Part shown: positions 1 through 8,255 of the stretch, piece by piece
Layout of the letters: every line of letters begins with the position of its first letter
How positions within the stretch are numbered: position 1 is the first letter of the stretch
DNA from: an uncultured Bacteroidales bacterium
GTDB lineage: Bacteria; Bacteroidota; Bacteroidia; Bacteroidales; F082
Direction: 5' to 3'
Assembly (NCBI GenBank): GCA_937926515.1
Contig: CALAZZ010000095.1
Coordinates: forward strand, 1 to 23,150
Length of the DNA stretch: 23,150 nt
Notes under the pieces: model-generated
Seen by the model: only the letters and a program-made list of their open reading frames with translations
Told to the model about the DNA's origin: nothing
The model's database searches: none
Translations under genes and position numbers: made by a program

Positions 1-169
1 AAGTGGGTGCCCAATCCGGAAAACAGCAAAAAGTTATTCCGCCACCAAAGCAATGGAAGCCATTAGTATTCTCCGAAAATATGACTTAAAGGGTAAGGGC
101 GTGGAAAATCAGTCAGCAGATGATGCAGACTTGTATAAGGAGATGTTATACAAATTGATTCACCTATAG
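1..169 (+). CDS. holA: DNA polymerase III delta subunit, C-terminal fragment (partial at window start)
   Basis: The reading frame is open from the window edge (first full codon at position 2) and stops with TAG at 167-169, giving about 55 residues. The end reads ...AISILRKYDLKGKGV, then a short acidic stretch and ...LYKEMLYKLIHL. This matches my memory of the C-terminal helix of Bacteroidota HolA, which typically has 'LLREYDLKSKGV...GELLKEL' followed by a hydrophobic end. HolA opens the beta clamp as part of the clamp loader. Only the last domain is visible, so the identification rests on a short match and the ATPase-like N-terminus cannot be checked. The gene converges on the acyl-CoA ligase gene with only 36 bp between the stops. 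Confidence 0.72.
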   Translation, partial: SGCPIRKTAKSYSATKAMEAISILRKYDLKGKGVENQSADDADLYKEMLYKLIHL

Positions 170-205
170 TGTGTTGCCTTCAAGACACTTCTTGTCTATT
201 AGCTT

Positions 206-1975
206 CTATTTCTGATGATACATCTCCTCAATCAGAAGGGCATATTTTCTCATGAGAAATTTACGCTTTAGTTTCATGGTTGGAGAAAGTTCTCCTGTGT
301 CCGGCGTCCAACTATCAGCTACCAACGCAAACTTCTTGATTTTTTCAACCTGGTCAAGGGATTCATTTTTTTCATTGATTTCGCGTTCAATACGCTTGAT
401 GATGACCTCATCCTTGATGGCCTCTTTGTTTCCGGGATATTTACGTTCTTTTACATGACACCATGATTCAAGGTGGGTAAAGGCCGGAACGATGATGGCT
501 GCAGCAAAATTCTTATTTTCACCCACTACCAGTACATTTTCGATAAAACTTGATTCTTTAAGCTTGTTTTCAAGCGGTTGAGGCGCCACATATTTACCCC
601 CTGAGGTTTTAAATATTTCTTTTTTTCTGTCTGTAATTTTAAGGAATTTGCCCTGCATCTCTCCAATATCGCCAGTATGTAACCAGCCCTCCTTATCGAT
701 GACCTCATCGGTTAGGTCAGGTCTTTTATAATAACCCATCATCAGATTTGGCCCACGGGTGAGGATTTCACCATCTTCTGCAATTTTGACTTCAACTCCA
801 GGCAATATGGGACCTACAGTTCCCACTTTCAGATCTCCAGGGGTGAATCGTGAAACAGCAATCACCGGGGAAGTTTCCGTCAGGCCATATCCCTCAAGTA
901 CATAATATCCTGCCGCCATAAATACTCTGGCCAAACGCTCCTGTAAACTAGCGCCCCCACTCACAATGGTTTTGAGCTCTCCACCCAAAGCAGCTTGCCA
1001 TTTGCTAAAAATCAGCTTGCGCGCCAATGCCAATTGTATTCTATACCATAAGCCCATCTTGCCTGATGGTTCATATCGTTCACCCAGGTTAACAGCCCAG
1101 AAAAACAACATCTTTTTCAAACCTTTCAAGTCTCGGCCTTTTGCGATAATTTTTTCGTATGTTTTCTCCAATACCCGTGGAACAGCTGCAAAAATTCCCG
1201 GTTTGGTTTCTCGGATCTGATCACCCAGCTTTTCCAGGTTATCGCAATAATAAATGGAGAGGCCCCCAATCTGGTAAACATAATTTACAATACGTTCAAG
1301 CACATGACAAAGCGGCAGGAAGCTCAAGGCACGTGGGACAGGGTTTTGCATCAGGATTTTATTGCATTCAATGGCATTTGATACAATATTTGAGTGTGAT
1401 AGCATCACACCTTTAGGCATACCTGTAGTTCCGGAAGTATATATCAAAGTTGCCATATCGGCTGGCTCAATCCCTTGCTTGAGTTGATCCAGCATATGTC
1501 TTTTGCCTGATTGAGCACCCATCTTGATAATATCATCAAGTTGCCGGATGCCACCAACTGATTCCGTGCTAAACACTTCCAATACGCTTGGCGTCTCGGT
1601 TATCACATCTTTGATGCGATCATATAATTCAAGGTCCGACACGAATATCAGCTTGACCTCAGCATCATTAAAAATAAAACTGTAGTTGGAATCGCTAATA
1701 GTAGCATATATAGGAACCTGAACTGCACCAATTTGCAGAAGTGCCATATCAATAAAGTTCCATTCGGGTGAATTCTTCAGAATCGTTGCCACCTTGTCGC
1801 CTTTTTTGATCCCCAACTCGAGAAAACCAAGACTAATTTTATCAACAAGATCAAGGTATTGTTCGCCGGTAAATTCAACCCACTGCTCATTACGTTTAAT
1901 GGCAAAAGCAGTTTTACTATTCCATTCAGAGCTACTATATGTGCCCAAAATGTCAAAAATGCGTGTAATTGTCAT
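206..1975 (-). CDS. Long-chain fatty acid--CoA ligase (AMP-forming, FAA1/FadD15-like)
   Basis: A 589-residue enzyme of the adenylate-forming superfamily, full length for the COG1022 type of acyl-CoA synthetase. It would activate free fatty acids to acyl-CoA through an acyl-adenylate, in the cytoplasm or at the inner membrane face. Visible motifs are the AMP-binding P-loop YTSGTTGMPKG (residues 179-189), GYGLTET (362-368), GWLHTGD (430-436) and the hinge region DRKKEIFKTSGGKYVAP (449-465). The C-terminus carries the 'TGELSPTMKLKR' region with the conserved lysines of this subfamily. It lies downstream of the SDR gene on the same strand but 304 bp away, so it probably has its own promoter. Exact chain-length preference cannot be read from the sequence. 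Confidence 0.95.
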   Translation of the reverse strand: MTITRIFDILGTYSSSEWNSKTAFAIKRNEQWVEFTGEQYLDLVDKISLGFLELGIKKGDKVATILKNSPEWNFIDMALLQIGAVQVPIYATISDSNYSFIFNDAEVKLIFVSDLELYDRIKDVITETPSVLEVFSTESVGGIRQLDDIIKMGAQSGKRHMLDQLKQGIEPADMATLIYTSGTTGMPKGVMLSHSNIVSNAIECNKILMQNPVPRALSFLPLCHVLERIVNYVYQIGGLSIYYCDNLEKLGDQIRETKPGIFAAVPRVLEKTYEKIIAKGRDLKGLKKMLFFWAVNLGERYEPSGKMGLWYRIQLALARKLIFSKWQAALGGELKTIVSGGASLQERLARVFMAAGYYVLEGYGLTETSPVIAVSRFTPGDLKVGTVGPILPGVEVKIAEDGEILTRGPNLMMGYYKRPDLTDEVIDKEGWLHTGDIGEMQGKFLKITDRKKEIFKTSGGKYVAPQPLENKLKESSFIENVLVVGENKNFAAAIIVPAFTHLESWCHVKERKYPGNKEAIKDEVIIKRIEREINEKNESLDQVEKIKKFALVADSWTPDTGELSPTMKLKRKFLMRKYALLIEEMYHQK

Positions 1976-2279
1976 AGGTTTTAATTTAGTTTGATATGTA
2001 TGGAGGATAATTTAGCAAATGTTTAATAAAACAATCCTGAAAGACCAGGTTTTGCGGACTATTTTACATGAGTGATTGCTTTTTACTCCTTAATTCCAAC
2101 TACAATAATAATCAAATTGAATTAAATATCAACAAAAACTGAATACATGACTCATCTTCCAATTAACAATTAAAATTATCTTTTACGGTAAAGTAACTTG
2201 CCAAAATCTGAGAATCTGTCAATTTTTTAAATCATAATACCTAAGGAAAATGAAAAAATCAACAACTCGTTTAGAGGAC
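1976..2279. other. Intergenic region between the SDR and acyl-CoA ligase genes
   Basis: This 304-bp AT-rich stretch holds no convincing gene. It must contain the promoter for the acyl-CoA ligase on the minus strand. The best -7-like octamer is AACATTTG (minus strand, 2016-2023), one mismatch from TAnnTTTG and 40 bp before the start codon. A small 11-bp palindrome, TTTAC-G-GTAAA, lies at 2182-2192. No terminator hairpin was found for the SDR gene. Confidence 0.4.
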
Positions 2280-3056
2280 TTAAAGCTTATTGACAGAACG
2301 ATGAAAATGAACCGAACCTGCCTGGGCTGACGGCATAAGCAATAGGTCATTTACATTGACATGTGAAGGCAGATTGGCTGCAAACCAAACTGCTTCTGCC
2401 ACATCTTTGCCTCTGAGGGGTTTATATCCTTGATATACATGTTTAGCCCTTTCTGAGTCTCCGTTGAAGCGTACCAGTGAGAACTCAGTTTCTGCGGCTC
2501 CTGGGGCTACCTGTGTGACTTTGATGCCATAAGGAAGCAAGTCAATTCGCATGCTTCTGGTTAGGCCTTCTACGGCAAACTTTGTTGCTGAATACACATT
2601 TCCACCGGGATAGACCTCTTTACCTGCTATGGAACCAATATTGATTATATGACCTTTGGCAGCTACGATCATCCCGGGCAAAACAGCTTTAGTTACATAT
2701 AATAATCCTTTTATATTGGTATCAATCATCCTTTCCCAGTCGTCAACCAAGCCTTCGTGAATAGGATTGAGGCCTGCCGCAAGCCCGGCATTGTTGACCA
2801 AAACATCAATATTGCACTTCTGCTCATTAAGGAAGGCTTCCACCACCTTAATGGTCTCTTTGTCCCTAACATCAAGTTGGATCGTCATTATTTTCACTCC
2901 GTGATGATCTGCTATTTGCTTACTGATAGCTTCCAGTCTTTCAGCTCGACGTGCCACCAAAACAAGGTTCCATCCGCCGGCTGCAAATCGCCTGGCACAG
3001 GCCAGCCCGATACCGCTAGTGGCTCCGGTTATCAATGCCGTCAATTTTTTGTGCAT
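2280..3056 (-). CDS. SDR-family NADP-dependent oxidoreductase (YdfG-like)
   Basis: A 258-residue classical short-chain dehydrogenase. It has the Rossmann motif GATSGIG (residues 11-17), an arginine pair after the second beta strand (ARR, 35-37) that favours NADP(H), NNAG (88-91), the structural Asn114, catalytic Ser142 and YSATK with Tyr155 and Lys159. The 'GLAAGLNP...DWERMIDTNIKGLLY' stretch resembles the YdfG/serine 3-dehydrogenase (3-hydroxy acid dehydrogenase) group, so a small hydroxy acid is a likely substrate. The start is 18 bp downstream of the purL stop, so it is probably co-transcribed with purL. No functional link to purine synthesis is obvious. The family is certain; the substrate is inference. 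Confidence 0.9.
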   Translation of the reverse strand: MHKKLTALITGATSGIGLACARRFAAGGWNLVLVARRAERLEAISKQIADHHGVKIMTIQLDVRDKETIKVVEAFLNEQKCNIDVLVNNAGLAAGLNPIHEGLVDDWERMIDTNIKGLLYVTKAVLPGMIVAAKGHIINIGSIAGKEVYPGGNVYSATKFAVEGLTRSMRIDLLPYGIKVTQVAPGAAETEFSLVRFNGDSERAKHVYQGYKPLRGKDVAEAVWFAANLPSHVNVNDLLLMPSAQAGSVHFHRSVNKL

Positions 3057-3074
3057 GCTTATGAGTGGGTTAAT

Positions 3075-6000
3075 TTATTTTTTGCCTATGCTATTACGCT
3101 TTATCCATTCACGGGCATTCACGAATGCTTCCATCCATGGAGAAACTTGGTCTGATTTGCGGCTTTCGGGATAATAAGCCCATTGCCAAGGCAAAAATGC
3201 ACGTTCAATATGTGGCATCATAGCCAGATGACGGCCATCGTTTGAGCAGATGGCAGCGGTACTCCAATCACTTCCGTTTGGGTTGGCCGGGTAGGTGTCA
3301 TGCCCATATGACATCACGATATTGTAGTTATCCTTAAAGCATGGAAAACTGAATTTGCCTTCGCCGTGTGCTACCCAAACGCCTAATCGCTTTCCTGACA
3401 AACTACTCAACATCACACTTTCATTGTCAGGAACATCCACAGTGAGGAATGCCGACTCGAACTTTCCTGAATCATTATGCAGCATTCGTGGTCTTTCTTC
3501 ATGATCAGGATAGATCAGGTTCAATTCGAGCATCAGCTGGCATCCATTGCAAACCCCCAGGCTAAGTGTATCTTCCCTGGCATAAAAAGCATCCAGTGCT
3601 TTTTTTGCTTTTTCGTTGAATAGAAATGCCCCGGCCCAACCTTTGGCTGAACCAAGTACATCAGAGTTGGAGAATCCACCGACAAAAGCGATTAGATGTA
3701 TATCAGACAAGTCTTCTTTGCCACTGATCAAGTCAGTCATGTGAACATCCTTCACATCAAACCCGGCCAGGTAGAATGCATAGGCCATTTCACGATCGCC
3801 ATTTACACCTTTCTCTCGTATTATGGCTGCCTTTATGCCGGTAGGTGACCTTCTGTCGGGATTGATCGCATAGGATGCAAATTTTCCAATGAAACCCTTG
3901 CCAAAGCTAAATTCAAGGTCATGCTTTTTATAGTTGCGAAATCGTTCGAGCGCAAGTTTTTCGCCACTTTGCATTTTATCAAATAGATAAGATGAACGAA
4001 ACCATACATCTCGCAACACATCAATCTCCAGAAGAAGACGCTCACCAGAATGATCTATGGATAAGTTACGATCAGTTGCAAGTCCACCCAGCACAGTATA
4101 ATTAACTCCTTCATCATTTAGAATCTGTTGCACTTTCTGATGCTCTGCCACCTGTATGACTATGGCAGGTTTTTCACAGAATAACAGGCTAATCGTATCA
4201 GCATTTCCAAGCTCATCCAGTGAAACCCGGACTCCATTTTCACAGTTTGCAAAGTTCATCTCTAAAAGACAAGTCACAAGCCCCCCGGCAGATACATCAT
4301 GGCCTGCCAATACAAGCTGATCATTGATAAGCTGCTGCACTGCATTAAAAGTTCGGGCAAAATTGCCTGCATCAACTACGTCCGGTGCATAATTGCCTAT
4401 TGTATTTATGGATTGGGCAAAGGAGCTGCCTCCCAAATGAAATGCATCACCCGAAAAATCAATATAAATCAATCGGGAATCTTCAACTGGTTTAATCACA
4501 GGGGTTATCGCTTTGCGAACTTCTTTGACCTCAGCTGCTGCGGTTACAATTACTGTGCCTGGTGCAAGCACTTTTTTTCCATCAGGATATTTTTGTGTCA
4601 TTGAGAGGGAGTCTTTACCTGTCGGCACATTGATTCCCAGTTCAATACAGAAGTCACTCAAAGCTTTAACTGCTTGGTATAAGCGGGCGTTTTCGCCTTC
4701 GTTTCTTGCAGGCCACATCCAGTTGGCGCTTAGTGAAATCCCAGCTAACCCTTCCTCAATGGGCGCCCAGATAATATTGGTTAAGGCCTCAGATACGGCC
4801 AATCGTGAAGCGATACGTGAGTCGATAAGCCCTGCTACAGGGGCATGTCCCAAAGCAGTAGCAATACCCTTAATTCCCTTATAATCAATTGCTGTAATGC
4901 CAAGGTTATTGAGGGGCAACTGTATTTCGCCAGTGCATTGTTGCATGGCAACACGTCCTGTTACTGAGCGGTCAACCTTGTTTGTAAGCCAATCCTTACA
5001 TGCAACAGCCTCCAATTGTAAGACCTGATTGACATGAAAGTGAATATCTTGCTGGTTGTAAATGATCGCTTTAAAATGGTAGGGCTTGTATTCATCATAA
5101 AGCACTGTTTTGGGTGGTTTTCCAAACAAATGCTCAAGCTTAAGATCGATCGGGCATTGTGTTTCGTTGCGTTTAAAAACCAACCGTTTATCAGCTGTTG
5201 TTGTACCGGCCTTGTACATGGGTGCTCGTTCCCTTGCAGCTGTTCTCTCCAATAAGGATAATTTTTCTTTGCCTATGATAAGACCCATCCGTTCTTGAGA
5301 CTCATTGCCAATGATTTCCATATCAGATAAAGTAGGATCTCCAACAGGCAACTGGTTGATGTCGATTACACCACCTGATTCTTCAACGAGTTCTGAAAGG
5401 CTGTTGAGATGGCCTCCTGCCCCATGGTCATGGATAGACCGAATAGGATTACTATCATTCTCAGCCATAGCGCGTACCACATTGGCTACTCTTTTTTGCA
5501 TTTCAGGATTTGCCCTTTGAACGGCATTTAGCTCTATGGCATTACTGAATTCGCCGGTATCGACACTTGACACTGCACCACCTCCCATGCCGATACGGTA
5601 GTTGTCGCCACCTAAGACCACAATTATATCTCCGGGCCTGGGTTTTTCTTTAAAACTGTCCAAATTCCTGGCAAAACCAACTCCCCCTGCCAACATGATT
5701 ACCTTGTCATAACCGAAAGCTGTACCTTCATCATGTTCGAAGGTCAGTAAACTACCGTTGATCAACGGTTGGCCAAACTTATTGCCAAAATCAGATGCAC
5801 CATTTGATGCTTTGATAAGGATCTCTGAAGGTTTATGGTAAAGCCATTCCCTTTCTGTTAGGTTATGTTCCCAGCTGCGGTGGCTTTCACAACGCGCATA
5901 GGAGGTCATGTAAACGGCGGTGCCGGCAAGTGGTATACTTCCTTTGCCGCCTGCCATTCGATCACGTATTTCACCCCCACTTCCTGTTGATGCCCCGTTG

Positions 6001-6773
6001 AAAGGTTCAACTGTAGTTGGGAAATTATGGGTCTCAGCCTTGATTGACAATACCGTATCAATATCTGTTATCCTGAAATGATCTGCCCGGTGTGCTGAAG
6101 CCGGTGCAAACTGTTCAGCCTTGGGCCCTCGGATAAAAGCCACATTATCCTTATAGGCAGATACCAGCCGGTTTGGATTCACGGCTGAAGTCTTTTTGAT
6201 AAGCTCAAAAAGGGTTTCAGGCATGGTATTGCCGTTAATAATAAAAGTTCCGTTAAATATTTTATGCCGGCAATGTTCTGAGTTTACCTGAGCAAAACCA
6301 TAAACCTCACTATCCGTTAATTTGCGATTTATCTTTTCGCTAATTCCTTCCAGATATTCAATTTCGTCATTGCTAAGTGCAAGGCCATGTTCTCGATTAT
6401 ATGATGAGATATCTTCCACGAAAATCATCTCCTCCGGCTGTCGATCCAGCCTGAACAAATTCTGATCCGGATTGTGGTATAGGGCCTGCAACATTGGATC
6501 ATAAACGGCGTGCTGTTTATCGGCTTTAAAAAACTCTTCTATTCGAAGAATGCCACCTATCCCCATGTTAAGTGTAATTTCAACTGCATTGGTGCTCCAG
6601 GGGGTTACCATTTCGCGCCTGGGGCCAATAAAATAACCATGAATTGTTTTATTATTGATGACATCAGCCCCATTAAAGAGCCACCTCAATTTATGCAGGT
6701 CTGAGGATGTAAGTGAGGTTTTCGTTTCGAGGGCATAGAGTTTATTTGCAGTTGGCTGAAAAAAAACGATCAT
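3075..6773 (-). CDS. purL: Phosphoribosylformylglycinamidine synthase, single-chain with glutaminase domain
   Basis: This is the fourth enzyme of de novo purine synthesis, converting FGAR, ATP and glutamine to FGAM. About 1232 residues match the large single-chain form, in which the PurL synthetase and PurQ-like glutaminase are fused. The N-terminal part has GPRREMVTPWSTNAVEI, then 'VNSEHCRHKIFNG', 'KAETHNFPTTVEPF' and 'GGEIRDRMAGGKG' of the ATP/FGAR site. The C-terminal class I amidotransferase domain has the nucleophile in LGVCNGCQ (Cys1075) and a His-Glu pair in MPHIERAFLPWQW. The open frame extends to 6824, but I chose the ATG at 6771-6773 because the protein then begins MIVFFQP, as family members do; the extra 17 residues are lysine-rich and unlike the family. 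The SDR gene follows 18 bp downstream. Confidence 0.96.
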   Translation of the reverse strand: MIVFFQPTANKLYALETKTSLTSSDLHKLRWLFNGADVINNKTIHGYFIGPRREMVTPWSTNAVEITLNMGIGGILRIEEFFKADKQHAVYDPMLQALYHNPDQNLFRLDRQPEEMIFVEDISSYNREHGLALSNDEIEYLEGISEKINRKLTDSEVYGFAQVNSEHCRHKIFNGTFIINGNTMPETLFELIKKTSAVNPNRLVSAYKDNVAFIRGPKAEQFAPASAHRADHFRITDIDTVLSIKAETHNFPTTVEPFNGASTGSGGEIRDRMAGGKGSIPLAGTAVYMTSYARCESHRSWEHNLTEREWLYHKPSEILIKASNGASDFGNKFGQPLINGSLLTFEHDEGTAFGYDKVIMLAGGVGFARNLDSFKEKPRPGDIIVVLGGDNYRIGMGGGAVSSVDTGEFSNAIELNAVQRANPEMQKRVANVVRAMAENDSNPIRSIHDHGAGGHLNSLSELVEESGGVIDINQLPVGDPTLSDMEIIGNESQERMGLIIGKEKLSLLERTAARERAPMYKAGTTTADKRLVFKRNETQCPIDLKLEHLFGKPPKTVLYDEYKPYHFKAIIYNQQDIHFHVNQVLQLEAVACKDWLTNKVDRSVTGRVAMQQCTGEIQLPLNNLGITAIDYKGIKGIATALGHAPVAGLIDSRIASRLAVSEALTNIIWAPIEEGLAGISLSANWMWPARNEGENARLYQAVKALSDFCIELGINVPTGKDSLSMTQKYPDGKKVLAPGTVIVTAAAEVKEVRKAITPVIKPVEDSRLIYIDFSGDAFHLGGSSFAQSINTIGNYAPDVVDAGNFARTFNAVQQLINDQLVLAGHDVSAGGLVTCLLEMNFANCENGVRVSLDELGNADTISLLFCEKPAIVIQVAEHQKVQQILNDEGVNYTVLGGLATDRNLSIDHSGERLLLEIDVLRDVWFRSSYLFDKMQSGEKLALERFRNYKKHDLEFSFGKGFIGKFASYAINPDRRSPTGIKAAIIREKGVNGDREMAYAFYLAGFDVKDVHMTDLISGKEDLSDIHLIAFVGGFSNSDVLGSAKGWAGAFLFNEKAKKALDAFYAREDTLSLGVCNGCQLMLELNLIYPDHEERPRMLHNDSGKFESAFLTVDVPDNESVMLSSLSGKRLGVWVAHGEGKFSFPCFKDNYNIVMSYGHDTYPANPNGSDWSTAAICSNDGRHLAMMPHIERAFLPWQWAYYPESRKSDQVSPWMEAFVNAREWIKRNSIGKK

Positions 6774-7004
6774 AATGCAGGCATTTTTTTTTCTTTTGTG
6801 TAAATAGGTTTGGATGAAACGCAAACAAATTGTAGAAATTTACAACTGATTAGTTCAATTGTACTTGCCAGCCAACTTTTGCAAGAAAAGCTTTTCAATA
6901 TCAACACGATGGAGGCATCCACTAACATCCAACCACTCGTAGAAGCCACGGCAAAGATACAAATTGGAGCAATGTACGGCTGATAATTTTTTCAATAAAC
7001 CTAC
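6774..7004. other. purL upstream region with small palindromes
   Basis: This 231-bp stretch between the CDF stop and the purL start must hold the purL promoter on the minus strand. Visible elements are a 16-bp inverted repeat (TTGTA/TACAA arms, 6830-6845) and a perfect 12-bp palindrome GAAAAGCTTTTC (6885-6896). Neither matches a regulator site I can name. No clean TAnnTTTG box was found; the closest, TACAATTTG at 6826-6834 on the minus strand, has one extra spacer base. No gene was seen. Confidence 0.35.
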
Positions 7005-7931
7005 TCAAAGGTCTCTGGCTGAGACGCCAAAAACTTCTTCTGTGTTGTCTACTCCAACAGGTTCAAGGTGAACAAGAATATCGTACACATTGTCAATACT
7101 TTCCTTGATCTGGTCTTCAACGCGATGGCCTATTATATGTGCATTGTCCAGGGAAACACTTCCATCAACTTCAATGTCAAGTGCTATCACATAATAATGG
7201 GCCATTTTCCGGACCCGAATCCTATGTGGATTACGTGCTTCCGGCACTTTTTCAACTGCCTCGGTGATAATCTTGTATATTCCCGGATCTTCTACACCGT
7301 CCATAAGTTCACGACTTGAACGGATGATAATTCTGATGGCAACATACATAATCCAGATGCTGACAGCAAGGGCTGTAATGGTATCCAGAATGGGTAAGTT
7401 AAAGATATGGGTGAAGATCAGGCCAATCAAAACTGAAATTGAAATAATGACATCATTTTGCATATTACGGCCATTTGCACGAAGCATGGCACTGTCAATC
7501 TTTTTGCCGAGCTTGTTTAAATACCTGGCCAGGACCTGTTTACCAATAATAGATAAGGATACGACTGCCATTGCTATTGCTGACGGAATGACATTGGTTT
7601 CTCCGCTGATCAGCCTGTTCGTAGTTGATATTGCCAGTTGGGCTCCGGCAAAGAAAATAATGAAAGCCAATAGTTTTGATGCTACAGTGTCGGCTTTGTC
7701 ATACCCATAAGGGTGCCTCATATCAGGTGGACGTGATATGATGCGTGCAGTAAAAAGAGTAATGAGTGAGGTAATAATATCACTTGCCGAATCAATCCCA
7801 TCGGCAATCACAGCCAGGCTGCCTGTGAGCAGACCTGCAATGATCTTAAGTACCGACAGCAATGCATTAACTACAATGCTAAGCCATGAGGCCCGAATGA
7901 TCTTCTTTTCCCTGCTTTTAAACTGGTGCAT
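7005..7931 (-). CDS. Cation diffusion facilitator (CDF) family metal transporter
   Basis: A 308-residue inner-membrane transporter of the FieF/CDF family that would export divalent metal in exchange for protons. TM2 carries ADGIDSASD with Asp47 and Asp51 in the metal-site spacing DxxxD, followed by the cytoplasmic motif HPYGYDKAD (73-81). The matching TM5 site reads NMQND (Asn156, Asp160), where FieF has His/Asp. The C-terminal cytoplasmic domain (about 210-295) has the usual 'HRIRVRK...ALDIEVDGSVSLDNAHIIGHRVED' pattern of the dimerising metal-sensing fold. The asparagine at the TM5 position suggests a metal preference different from classic zinc exporters, possibly Mn or Fe; this is inference. 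A TATTTTTG -7 box sits 18 bp before the start. Confidence 0.93.
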   Translation of the reverse strand: MHQFKSREKKIIRASWLSIVVNALLSVLKIIAGLLTGSLAVIADGIDSASDIITSLITLFTARIISRPPDMRHPYGYDKADTVASKLLAFIIFFAGAQLAISTTNRLISGETNVIPSAIAMAVVSLSIIGKQVLARYLNKLGKKIDSAMLRANGRNMQNDVIISISVLIGLIFTHIFNLPILDTITALAVSIWIMYVAIRIIIRSSRELMDGVEDPGIYKIITEAVEKVPEARNPHRIRVRKMAHYYVIALDIEVDGSVSLDNAHIIGHRVEDQIKESIDNVYDILVHLEPVGVDNTEEVFGVSARDL

Positions 7932-7949
7932 ATCCGATATTCAATTTGA

Positions 7950-7957
7950 CAAAAATA
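7950..7957 (-). promoter_or_regulatory. Predicted -7 box of the CDF gene
   Basis: The minus strand reads TATTTTTG, an exact match to the Bacteroidota -7 consensus TAnnTTTG, 18 bp before the ATG. No convincing -33 TTG element lies at the expected distance, so this is a sequence match only. Confidence 0.5.
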
Positions 7958-8193
7958 AGCAGAATAGAAAAGGATATCAGTCATTTTCCATTATTATTAA
8001 GTTGAAGATTCGATTCCTGTGAACCAGTGCTTCAAAAATGAGTGTATTATTTTATGCGATGATTTGATCGCACCATAATTTGACAGCCAAGATCATAACC
8101 TTAAAATGGATGCTTTAGCTAATAGGTACTTATTTTGAATACTGGCCTGCAATCATCTTGATCTCTGATGGCAAGAGGATCAACCTTATTTAA

Positions 8194-8228
8194 GAAAAGG
8201 AGAAAAACCAGCAGCTTTCCTCCTTTTC
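8194..8228 (-). terminator. Stem-loop terminator after the beta-helix gene
   Basis: A perfect 9-bp stem (GAAAAGGAG at 8194-8202 with CTCCTTTTC at 8220-8228) is extended by three A-T pairs across one mismatch, with a 9-base loop. It begins 27 bp past the TAA of the minus-strand beta-helix gene. On the minus strand the stem runs into CTTTTCTTAAAT, a weak U-tract. I infer an intrinsic terminator, though the U-tract is interrupted. Confidence 0.6.
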
Positions 8229-8255
8229 ACATAATTACTTAAAAATAAACATATT

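Larger units (their letters stand above)
7932..8255. other. Intergenic region upstream of the CDF gene
   Basis: These 324 bp lie between two minus-strand genes and contain no supported gene. They hold the CDF -7 box, an inverted repeat with arms TGCGAT/ATCGCA (8055-8072), and a terminator-like stem-loop (8194-8228) that ends the beta-helix gene. Confidence 0.5.

Noticed and set aside
183..197. Small hairpin AGACA/TGTCT between holA and the acyl-CoA ligase gene
   Set aside because: There are only five stem pairs and no T-tract on either strand, so a terminator call is not justified.
2250..2330. A 26-codon plus-strand frame (MKKSTTRLED...) with a fair upstream AAGGA
   Set aside because: It runs antisense into the 3' end of the SDR gene, is very short, and shows no recognisable product.
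4513..4884. A 123-residue plus-strand open frame
   Set aside because: It is antisense to purL, with no independent evidence of translation.
7264..7710. A 148-residue plus-strand open frame
   Set aside because: It is wholly antisense to the CDF gene, whose motifs are clear; the frame is a by-product of codon use.
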